Source of the DNA: Trichuris trichiura
Lineage: Eukaryota; Nematoda; Enoplea; Trichinellida; Trichuridae
DNA: 64,000 nucleotides
Assembly (NCBI GenBank): GCA_037903355.1
Contig: JBAJFE010000027.1
Location: 62,001 to 126,000 of the forward strand
Direction of reading: 5' to 3'
Below are positions 55,351-64,000 of this stretch, one piece after another. A program made the translations under genes and the position numbers. The stretch's first letter is position 1. Each line of letters starts with the position of its first letter. Below the pieces are notes generated by a model that had not been told where the DNA came from, searched no databases, and saw only the letters and a program-made list of their open reading frames with translations.

Positions 55351-56020
55351 ACGGGAGCGTATGTTTTCATAATGCAAAAATTTTATTACGGAATTATTCC
55401 CGTTTAATGTGATAAATTACTCCGGAGCTTTCGGGTCGACCGAGACCTGTCTTCAGCGGTTGTGAGTAATGGATGTAACTTGTGCGCATGACTTGAGTCT
55501 TCTGTCGTTTTCATAGTTTAAAGCGGGTGTTTTAAAGTTCTCTGTTTGTATGGTATGTGATTTAACCGTTTCTCGCATTTTTTCTTTTTTTTCTTTTTCC
55601 TTTCCTTCTCATGTGCGGTGATTATTTCTCCTTTCACTTGCTCCATGTGTTCTTGTATCACGTCCGATTATGGAGCAACAGTCGTAACGCGTCACTATAT
55701 TTGTCCAAATTTCACTTACATCTGCTCCTCGGTCGCGGTTGTATGTGAGGTTGTGTCTTATGTAAAGGGCTTCCTTGATTCTTCTTAATCGTAGGTTCTT
55801 TTCATAACATAAGACTTTTGGTTTGAGCGTTTGGTTACATTGTGTGGCATGTTCTTCCACGGCAGAGACCTGTTTGGCATTTTCCATGGTGATTGTCGGG
55901 TTTAAAATTGGTCTTCCTGTTTGCGTAGTTCCATAGCCATCGCTATTGAGCAGGGCCTTCGCATTGTTGTAACTTGCAAGCTTTTTTAAATGTTCATTAA
56001 ATCTATGTTCTAAAGCATAG
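55351..56020 (-). pseudogene. Penelope-like element, C-terminal endonuclease and 3' tail
   Basis: On the minus strand, from about 56000 to 55640, lies LKKLASYNNAKALLNSDGYG, VSAVEEHATQCNQ, VLCYEKNLRLRRIKEALYI and NRDRGADVSEIW, the conserved end of the PLE GIY-YIG region. The 3' tail (55640-55380) matches 51858-52080 and includes a core at 55456-55429: CTGAAGA, stem, GAAAGCTCCGGAGTAA. The 5' side is cut by the repeat starting near 56024. Confidence 0.7.
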
Positions 56021-56023
56021 GTT

Positions 56024-57072
56024 CTCAAACTTTTCGCTCCATCGCCCCCCTGTGAACGTTCCCGAGCGCTAGAGCCCCCCACTTCTGATTGGTCAGTTTT
56101 GGGTCCGCTGATTGGCTGAAAGGTAGGACGTGGCGTAGCCGGGAGGTCATTAGGTTTTCAAACTTTTCCCCCCGTCGCCCCTGGTGGGAAAATCTTTGCA
56201 ATACCACTACTCCAGAGAAATGTTTGCAGAAAAGACTTTTACTCTTCGTCACGTGGTAGACGTACTATATTACTCCTGCTTTTCCACCAACCATTTTGTG
56301 ATGGAAAAATTTCTGCTCGTCTTTCATATCGCCTCTCACGTTTTTCAGAACATAAAGTCACATAAGCAAGAAGCATTCATTAGCCTTTCCCGAAAAAAAA
56401 CAATGTGCGTCAATTTGTCTTTTTACCCACACCAAACAGAATTGTAGTGACAACAAACCAGATTGAAGTGAAAACGCTTAAGCGAAGAGATGCAAAAGAA
56501 ACTATAACGCCAGTTTGCGACTGCGCATGAACGGAAACTACTCAATGTGATGATGGGTGTGCTTGATGCGGTACGAGCAAGTTGTCTATGTTTGGCTGCA
56601 TCTTTGTCATCATCAGTCTAAGGTCGCCTTGATTCACTTTGTCTAGCTGACTTCTCTTGCTGCTTAACAGCTCCTTAACCGCGCTGGATCCGCATTCCGC
56701 TAGATAAGATGATGGAAACGCAATAAAGAAGGTTTTCTACAGCAGCCCATAACTTGCCGCTTCTTGTCCCATAATGCTTTTGAATTTGCCGCCTCCACTT
56801 CTGGGGGAGTTGAGCTAAGAAAAACGACATTGTTCCATTGCGCCCTCCACCCCCGCTTGGCCTCCTTTGAAGTTGCCGCCGCCACTTCTAGTTAGGGCGA
56901 GTTAAGAAAGACCCTTCTTACGAAGGTCTCTTTGAGGGCCCTCCTGCGCTAGGGATAATTCTGCCAGAGTTCCTCTTATGTGATTCCCAACGCCCCCGCA
57001 CGAGGTTCCCATCGCCCCCCTGTGCTCCCTCATCGCCCCTCAGGGGGCGATATCGCCCACTTTGAGAACCTA
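56024..57072. mobile_element. hAT-like element with TAGGTTCTCAAA termini, nested
   Basis: The left end ATAGGTTCTCAAACTTTTCG and right end ...ACTTTGAGAACCTATG are inverted, each followed inward by ATCGCCCC-rich sequence. A second, near-identical left end (TAGGTTTTCAAACTTTTCCC) lies at 56151, indicating one copy nested in another. Flanks TCTAAAGC and TCTATGGC are similar but not exact. Merlin-like CTTTGAAGTTGCCGCC fragments sit inside (56860-56900). No transposase frame is seen. Confidence 0.5.
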
Positions 57073-57650
57073 TGATCTATGGCATAGGTTTTTGTTGGGA
57101 AATAGCTGCCGAACATAGGTCAATAAGAATGACTCACGGCGCAGGAAGTTAACGGCCTATGCACGGGCCATTAGTCATTGCATAGCAGTCACTGCATATA
57201 TTACACACGCAGATAAGAACGACGTTTCTCTTTTCTGTACTTTTCTCTCACTCTCTTTGCGTGTGCCCGTTCAGATCAGTTGCTTGCTCTGCTGCGCTGC
57301 TTTTATCATTAGACTATTCTTGCTTTGCACTCGGTCTGCGTGCCAGGCTGGAATATCTCATTTCCCAACAGTTTTGAAAGTGGGAGATACCCCTACGAGG
57401 GGAGGCGATGGGAACGACGTGCCGGGGAGTTGGAAATCACATAAGAGGAACTCTGGCAAAATTATCCCGAGTGCAAGAGGGCTATCAGAGAGACCAGCGT
57501 AATAGTGCTGACTGTTCACACAGGTGACGGCACACCTTTTCATCTTGCCATTGCTATTCACGTTGAAAAAATACTGGTAAGGCAAAGCGCTACTGGTCTC
57601 AGAATGCTTGAATTAGCTTGCAAATTATCAACGTCATGTTCTTCATAGTG
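57073..57650. other. Non-coding
   Basis: No recognised gene; it may include displaced PLE sequence just after the repeat. Confidence 0.3.
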
Positions 57651-58025
57651 TATGGTCTTCTACGGCTTTTCCCGTTTATCTGTTGTGCTTGTATCTGTAA
57701 ATTAGACGAAACAGCTGCTCTACCAACGGATGGATGAGCCGTTATTAAGAAAAATTGTACAGATGTCAATACACTCAACTGTTTAATATCAGAGCTTTCG
57801 GAACGCTCTAGTTCAGTCGTCAGTGAGGTGGTGGAGCCTGACGTTCCTGACTGACGACGGAACTAGAGCGTTCCGAAAGCTCTGATATTAAACAGTTGAG
57901 TGCATTAACATCTGTACAATTTTTCTTAATAACGGCTCATCCATCCGCTGGTAGAGCAGCTTTTTTGTCTAATTTACAGATACAAGCACAACAGATAAAC
58001 GGGAAAAGCCGTAGAAGACCATACA
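57651..58025. repeat. Foldback palindrome F3 with two hammerhead-like cores
   Basis: Two arms of about 180 bp in inverted orientation, each containing TCTTCTACGGCTTTTCCCG, CATCCATCCG.TGGTAGAGC and CTTAATAACGGCTCATCC in one orientation or the other. At the junction each arm keeps a core: minus strand 57823-57796 (CTGACGA...GAAAG) and plus strand 57851-57878 (CTGACGA, GGAAC, loop, GTTCC, GAAAGCTC). It is a full-length relative of F2. Confidence 0.8.
57851..57878 (+). ncRNA. Hammerhead-ribozyme-like motif in palindrome F3
   Basis: CTGACGA, C, GGAAC, loop tagagc, GTTCC, GAAA. The mirror copy lies 27 bp upstream on the other strand. The same core order appears in F1 with a different stem III. Confidence 0.5.
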
Positions 58026-58340
58026 CTATGAAATCCCATTCCGTTACGAAGCACCCAGTGTTCAAGAATGTCATGTTCTGAAGATTTCATTCCTTGTAAA
58101 CCCAACCTCATTATTGTGAATTAGTAAACTTGTATTTTGAATTTCCAATTCGCAAAAAGGTTTTCCTTGTCTACGCGCTTTCAGTTTTCTTCAGCGAAAG
58201 TGTGTCTAATGATTGAAAAGTGTTCTGGTGCTGTGGAATTATCAGAACAGACAAATTTCTTTTCGATCTTGTTACTCATTATGATCATGAGCAAGCGTCG
58301 TTAGCTCAGTCGTTCACTGAATTCTTTTTCTAGACTAAGT

Positions 58341-58756
58341 ACGAGGGATGTTTGGAAAGTCTCCGGAAAGACAGTGCAGCGTCTAACAGGACACCAACCA
58401 ATGAATGGTCTAAAACATGTTTAATCTTGTCTCCGTTATGTTCAGAGTTGTACGGAAAGGTAGTCTTATCCCACGTTGCGCCAGTGTGGTACAAGCTGCC
58501 CGTAAGGTAATCGTTTTTCTCCTGATATGGAAAATCTTCATTTTGTGCTCAGAGCTAACATTAAGTTTCTATCCAGGCGTGGTTGGCAACCGAGGAGGAT
58601 TATTCAATCTTTGCAGCAGGTTTACGGAAGTAGTGCACCATTTAAGTCGGTTGTTTATGAGTGGACAAGGTGTTTCAAGGAGGGCAGAGAGGCCATCGAA
58701 GACGACAGGAGTGGAAGTCTTTTCTGCAAAATCTTCCCACGAATAATGGAATTGCA
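58341..58756 (+). pseudogene. mariner transposase N-terminal fragment
   Basis: A mariner-type end (TACGAGGGATGTTTGGAAAG, about 58340) is followed by a frame from 58527 (ENLHFVLRANIKFLSRRGW, PRRIIQSLQQVYGSSA). It then gives VYEWTRCFKEGREAIEDDRS, the helix-turn-helix and 'FKEGRE..EDD.RSG' hallmark of mariner transposases. Shortly after this the frame runs into the terminus of the 56.0-kb repeat family (GGCGATGGAGTGAAAAAGTT). The DDD domain is missing. Confidence 0.7.
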
Positions 58757-58856
58757 AGAGTTTTTCCGCGGGGGCGATGGAGTGAAAAAGTTTGAAAACC
58801 TATTATTTATGGTGAGTCTTCCAAGAGTTGCTATCACATTCGTACCAAAGATGAAA

Positions 58857-59099
58857 TCAAAATCCAGCGGTGTAGTATGGGTTCCGATTGCTTCGACTGT
58901 GACTATCTTCGACTGGACTGAGACGCACAGTACTCGAACTTCGGCAGTTTAACTTTTTACCGTTTACGGCGACTACGTTGATGGGTGGTCCTTCTAATCT
59001 TCTGCAACTTGAAATATGGACAATGGACCTGGAACTCCCGATTTCGACCACGACCGTGCGTTGCACGTCATCGACCATCATTCGAACAGTTGGTAGCAC
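58857..59099 (-). pseudogene. Ty3/gypsy aspartic-protease-like fragment
   Basis: The minus-strand frame reads VQRTVVVEIGSSRSIVHISS, CRRLEGPPINVVAVNGKKLN, C. The layout matches a gypsy protease (usually V.DTGSS.SL...), but the catalytic DTG is EIG here, so it is inactive. Gag and RT are not adjacent. Confidence 0.45.
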
Positions 59100-59492
59100 C
59101 CCAATTGCGCTGTGCCTGGGCAGGAGACTGGCGCTGATGACTCCTCCCCGTTACCCGTTTCTCTGATGCTTGGGAGCAGTAGTGCCAACTTGCGACGATA
59201 ATCGTGAACTTGACGCCTGAAGTCTTGCACTTCAGTTTTCTTGCCGATGCTGGAACTTTAACGTAAAGCAATGCAGTCTCTTGCGAAATGGTTCGGAATA
59301 TTGCACATAAAGTGTTGTCGTTTCGAAGATCAGCTAGGAAAACGTCTTACAGTTCAAAGGCACCAAGCTTTCTTGCGATGTACTCTTCTTAGGCATGATA
59401 AGGATTTACCGCGAAAGCAGCAAACAACGTATCCGTTTGCTTAGCTTTTCTTCTTTTTTCAAAAAAATAGCCTAATCGTCTTTAATATATAC

Positions 59493-60212
59493 CAGGGGTG
59501 GGGAACGTCCGGCCCGCAAGGCCATTCCATCCGGCCCTCGAGGCCATTTTCCGCCCACGCGCTGGGGCAACCGCACATGGATGCGAGATTCAGTGAAATG
59601 TGATTGTAGAAAGTTATTTTTCATAAAGCGATAAACGTATTTTATGTGGATCCTAGTAAGAACATAAACCTTGCGTAACAAGCTGGGAGTGTCAGGCTGG
59701 CTCGGAAGACTGCGTTGCTGACAGCTCTCTGTCGATAAACCGACATTGTTAGTCCTCGCTGACAAGCAGTAGGCGCCACTATAGTGTGTGTGCGCGCATA
59801 AGTAGCGTGGATCATTGCTTTGTTAGAGATAACGACTGTCCAGCTTGCTAGAGCACTTCTGATTTTTTTGCTCTCAGTAGTCACTGGCATCGTTCTCGCC
59901 TTCTCTCGCTATCGTTCTCGTCGGTTTGCGCCGGCCGCCTGTCCTTTACGTCTTCGAAGTACAAAAAGGTTATTTCGTTCTCTGTAGTTTCGATTATGTT
60001 CTTGACAACTGGGCTGCAGAATTGTCTCAAAATTTAGCCTTTTATCTCGGAGTTTCCTCGTCAGGCAGTTCCAAACATCCCATTAGGAGTGACTTAATAA
60101 ACATACGAGCAAATAAAGCAGGCTGTTTTTCGTCTAAGTACGCTATACGACCCGCGAACGGTCTTATAAACGTCTAAACGGCCCGCGGCACCAAAAAGGT
60201 TCCCCACCCCTG
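59493..60212. mobile_element. hAT non-autonomous element with 8-bp TSD
   Basis: TIRs CAGGGGTGGGGAACGTCCGG at the left and AAAGGTTCCCCACCCCTG at the right bound 720 bp. Flanks ATATATAC (59485-59492) and ATGTATAC (60213-60220) differ at one base. Internal blocks GTGAAATGTGATTG and CGTATTTTATGTGGATCCTAG are shared with 45292-45768. No transposase is encoded; CAGGGGTGG is a common hAT terminus. Confidence 0.85.
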
Positions 60213-60261
60213 ATGTATACGGTCGTTATATTGTTCTCTTCAACGAGTCTGGATTAGAGAA

Positions 60262-60305
60262 GGGTCTGGTTTATGGGAGTCTGGATTAAGGAGGTTTCAC
60301 TGTAG
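60262..60305. repeat. pogo family B end fragment
   Basis: GTCTGGATTAAGGAGGTTTC followed by ACTGTAG matches the right TIR of 27832-29023. Confidence 0.6.
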
Positions 60306-60591
60306 TTCTTACCACTTAAACAGATTGTGGTTATCGTTGAAAATAGAGCGCATCGAGGCTCCAGAAGCTCCACTGGTTTCAGATCAGTTTCTTCTGTCCA
60401 ATTATTCCCTGTATTAGAAATTAAAATATCAGCAAGCCACCAAAAGAAGTTGTATTTTCAACTTGAACTGCCAAAGTTAGAAAAGGATCTTCTTTAACCA
60501 CCCTTTTAGCATTGAAAATGAAGCTCCTTTTAATGAGCGCGTGGAAGATCATAATGTTGATGTGGAAGTACTACCGGTTAAATGCTTAATT

Positions 60592-61303
60592 CAGGGGTAG
60601 GAACGTCCGGCCCGCGAAGCATTCCCTCCCAGCTGCTGAGGCAACCGCACATGCACGCCAGGTTCAGTGAAATGTGACAGTGGCAGCTTACTTTTTGAAA
60701 ATGAGATAAACTTATTGTTTCAAAAGACTGGGTGTCTTTTAACAGGCTTTGGTTGTTTCATAGTTGTTCCTCTGGTTCAGGGGGTTGGCCTGTTGGATGT
60801 ATCTGTAAGAACACGAGCAGTTCTGAAACGTACGGTATTCGATTTGTTCTGTAATTTCTCTAACAATTTGCTCATCCATTCGTTGGTAGGGCATTTTGAA
60901 GTCTACTTACAGATACATCCAACAGGCCAGACCCGTGAACCGGAGGAACAGCTATGAAACTTATTATGTACGTGAATCCTAGCGATAACATAAATCTTGC
61001 GTAACAAGCAGGGAGCATCAGGCGGCTAGCAAGATTGCCTTGCCGTCGGCTGTCTGTCGACAAACTGATGTCGTTAGTCTTCAGAGTAATCGACACTAGT
61101 GTGCGCGTCAGCAGAGTGGACCATTGGCCGCCTACCGACCCGAAGTATTATTCTTATCTTGCTTTATCACTTTGTCCGAGGAGTGACTTAAATGAACATA
61201 AGTGGAAACAAAGCAGGCTATGTTTTTGGGTTGAGTATTCTGTACGGCCCGCGAGCAGTCTTATAAACGGCTGAACAGCCCACGGCAGCGAGGTTTCCCA
61301 CCC
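60592..61303. mobile_element. hAT non-autonomous element carrying an F1-type half palindrome
   Basis: It starts CAGGGGTAGGAACGTCCGGC and ends GGTTTCCCACCCG, with the same interior as 59493-60212 (CGCACATGCACGCCAGGTTC, AACAAGCAGGGAGCATCAGG). Between about 60725 and 60957 an F1-related segment is inserted (GGCCTGTTGGATGTATCTG, then TTTGTTCTGTAATTTCTC), with the partial core GAACACGAGCAGTTCT and GAAACGTACGG but without CTGANGA. Confidence 0.7.
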
Positions 61304-61775
61304 GTTTTTTAATTTGTTGAAGTTTTCGGGGTCACTGGTTCCCCTCCTTAGTGCATAAGGAATGACGCAAGGACAGCTTTGCTAATTAAACATTTAAGAT
61401 TTGCCAGCATACGTTCTCTCATTCCTTATGCGTTGAAGACGGGAACTGGTGATTCTGTAGTGGGTGCGCTCGCGGCTCGATCGGCACAACTACTTTCGAC
61501 ACAAATGTTTAATTTCTTTTGAAAATGCGTTTATGAACCTAGATAACATATGGCTCATCTTTTCCCGCGGAGGAAACGCGTTATCTGCTTCTATAATCAT
61601 TGTCACGTACATCTAACTAGATTGCAAAGGAGAAAATGAAAAGGTTTCTGATCATGGATCGCTACAGGTATCCCCCACCCAGTGTCAAAGATACGAAGAG
61701 AAACGTTGTAGGATTCGTATAACGCGACCAAATCAGGTTTTTTTGATTGGGAGAAAACTTGGTGTCGTGGGCGAC
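61304..61775. other. Non-coding, possible degraded hammerhead pair
   Basis: A short inverted pair lies here: TTCGGGGTCACTGGTTCCCC near 61325 and GAAGACGGGAACTGGTGATT near 61435, with CATAAGGAATG and its inverse between them. It recalls the head-to-head PLE ends but is too diverged to call. No gene. Confidence 0.3.
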
Positions 61776-64000
61776 TCAGATTTTAGTCGAGGGCTGTTGT
61801 CTGCCGGTTTGAGGGTTGGTTTTAGTCAGGCGAGACCAACTATGCGTTGTTTTTCTCATATATCTAGGGTGAAGAATTGCTTGTGGCGTTCTACAACGCG
61901 GAAAGGTCCGTCGTAGGGTGCCGTTAACGGTTTTCTCAGTCCTTCTTTTCGGACGAATACATGTGAACAGATCTTCAGATCTTTGTAGACGAATGGGGTA
62001 GGGCTGCCGTAACAGCTGGTAGTAGTCGGTATCATTTTTCGAATGGCAGCTCGTATGTCCGAGGTAAGGTCGTAAGGGTCGCCGCCTGTAGGCTGCTTGG
62101 ATGTTACCATAAATTCTCCGGGACGGCAGATAGTTTGTCAATAAAGCAATTCTGCTACGGAGAATCCGATGTCCTCTTCGACTGATGAGCGCATGCCCAA
62201 TAAAACTAGTGGAAGAGCTTGCAACCAATTTCTTTCCTTGTGGCAAATGATTGCAATCTTCAGTTGCTGATGCATACGTTCTACCAAACCGTTAGCTTTG
62301 GGGTTGTAAGCGGTAGTTCTGAGCCGCTTAGTGCCCAGAAACTCTGCAAAGCGATTGAACATAGACGGCTCGAATTGACATCCTTGATGCGTGGTTATTG
62401 TTTGTGGGACGCCTAGCCGGCTAACCCAACCTTGCAAAAAGGCAAGTGATACGGTCTCAATGGACGCATTTTCTATTGGTGTAGCTTCTGGCCTTCGAGT
62501 ACACCTGTCGATGCACGTAAGGATGTATGAGTATTCGTCTACTGGCGGTAACGGCCCAACGATGTCGATGTGGACATGCAAAAGCGTTCAGTTGAGACTG
62601 TGAAGTTCCTAATGGAAATTGCGTGTGATTGTAAATTTTCATTTTCTGTCATGCCAGGTGTTCACGTGCCCATCTAGTGCAATCTTTTTTGACCGAAGGC
62701 CACACGAAAAGATCAGTCGGCTTGTTGCTCTTATTCCTGGATATGAGAGATTGTGCAAATGGTTAAAAACGGTTTTTTAAAACTGCTGTGGAAGGAACGG
62801 CCGTATATATGGGGTCGAGACGTCGCGATAGATGGGAATGTTTTCATTTCCAATGGACAATTGCCTGACGTTGAATGCTGTGTGGAAATTCAAGATATGC
62901 CGAATTTTTTCGGTTTTCTTATGTGCGTGAGCCAACTCTTCGTAGTCGATCGGTGATGGAAAGGTTACTACTGCTGATATACGGGACAATCCATCCGCGA
63001 CGACGTTTGCTGCTCCAGTGACGCGACGAATGTCAGGGGTATATTGCCCAATGGAGTCGAGGTACCTGACTTGGCGTGAAATGTCGTTCTTGAATTTCTT
63101 CGTGAAAGCGAAAGTAAGTGGTTTGTGGTCAGTACACAGAATGAATGGTCGACTTTCCAACATATGCCGAAAATATTTGACGGGCATGTGAACTGCTGTT
63201 AGTTCTCGATCGTATGTGCTGTATTTTTGTTGGGCAGGTGATAATTTTTTTCAGAAAAAACCAACTGGTTGCCATGCCTTGTTTTTCCATTGCTACAATG
63301 CAGCGCCTATGGCTAGATGTGATGCATCGATTGTCAATGCCAGCCTACAGTTGGTTGATGGATGGTAAAGGAGGGTTGCGTTGGCGAGACTGTCTTTACA
63401 CCTGTTAACGGCTTTTCTGGCGGCTCCGTTGTGACAGAGGGAGCGATGATCAGCTTTCTTGTTTCCGCGCAAGTAATCGTGAAGAATCGACTGTGTAGCT
63501 GCCGACTAGGGCAAGAATCTGTGGTAGACGTTGAGCATTGCTAAGAAGCGGCGGAGCTCTTGATGTGTCTTCGGTAATGGGTAATCGAGGATGGCTTGTA
63601 TCTTTGCTAGTAGGGGCTTCGTCCCTTGGGTGCAAATCAGGAGAGCTAAAAACTCTACCTGTGGTAGTCTGAAGACGCATTTGTCGGTATGCATGATGAT
63701 GCCATGCTTTGTCAACGGTCCGAGTAGTTCGCGTAGGTGTTGCTCATGTTGTTGTTGTGACTTTGACGCTGCCAAAATGTCATCAATAAATGTGTATGCA
63801 AAGTCCAGTCCAGTGTAGTTTCCGCAGGGTCGCCAATCGCCGGTTGCCTCCTTGAGAATCATATGAAGAGGATTGACGTACTGACTTTTACTTGGTCGGC
63901 AAATCCCCTACTCCAGCATGTATTCGAATTCCTTCTTGGCAGCTGCGTATTTTTGTGGGTCCAGTCTTCAGGCTCTTGCAACGACGGGGTTCCTGTTGGT
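61776..64000 (-). pseudogene. Ty3/gypsy pol (RT, RNase H, integrase), runs off the window
   Basis: Read from the right: RT with FAYTFIDDILAASKS (about 63800, the catalytic IDD), TKHGIIMHTDKCVFRLPQVE and LRRFLAMLNVYHRFLP (to about 63515). Next is RNase H with FILCTDHKPLTFAF (about 63135) and GAANVVADGLSRI. Last is the integrase core (62581-62138) with HVHIDIVGPLPP, PQTITTHQGCQFE, YNPKANGLVERMHQQLK (catalytic Glu kept) and LLGMRSS. The Pol tail (62110-61856, VRKEGLRKPLTAPYDGPFRV) is in another frame. Frameshifts separate the blocks. Gag, protease and the 5' LTR lie beyond 64000. Confidence 0.85.

Overview
This window reads as nuclear DNA of an animal, most likely a nematode. Host genes are split by very short GT-AG introns, mostly 45-65 nt. 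Degenerate TTAGGC/GCCTAA tracts, the nematode-type telomere unit, occur inside repeats. A compact gene cluster sits in a sea of decayed transposons. The tiny introns and the kept SCAI gene fit a clade I worm of the Trichuris/Trichinella type, but that placement is a guess.

Five host genes can be rebuilt exon by exon. SCAI (8013-15864, +) has 13 exons, 595 aa, and one 5.4 kb intron packed with transposons. EIF2B2 (30891-31961, -) has no intron and faces NFYB (32178-33122, +, three exons) across a 216-bp shared promoter. A class II Arf GTPase (34083-34845, +, five exons, 180 aa) follows. Last is a UBASH3/TULA-like histidine-phosphatase-fold protein (35314-36482, -, three exons) whose nucleophilic His is replaced by Asn. 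The last four genes form a dense island at 30.9-36.5 kb.

The rest is layered mobile DNA. Ty3/gypsy remnants lie at 0.9-4.5, 5.7-7.8, 58.9-59.1 and 61.8-64.0 kb. A Ty1/copia element with both LTRs is at 43.3-46.5 kb, with a lone LTR near 54 kb. Three Penelope-like (PLE) copies are at 46.5-47.6, 49.6-52.2 and 55.4-56.0 kb. DNA transposons include Merlin (IS1595-type DDE) at 10.2-12.2 kb, a decayed ZBED-like hAT at 18.9-20.5 kb, a mariner fragment at 58.3 kb, and three pogo/Tigger families. Two nearly identical pogo/Tigger copies lie head to head at 22.85-27.78 kb, and one keeps an intact 510-aa transposase. Several small non-autonomous elements can be delimited exactly by TIRs plus 8-bp target duplications: 5041-5272, 21625-22511, 37708-38410, 40195-41233, 45292-45768 and 59493-60212.

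Two patterns stand out. First, at least a dozen hammerhead-ribozyme-like cores (CTGANGA, a 5-6 bp stem, then GAAA) are scattered on both strands, in PLE terminal repeats and in or beside long foldback palindromes. Second, a set of Merlin-like MITEs carries TTAGGC-type telomere-like tracts inside them.
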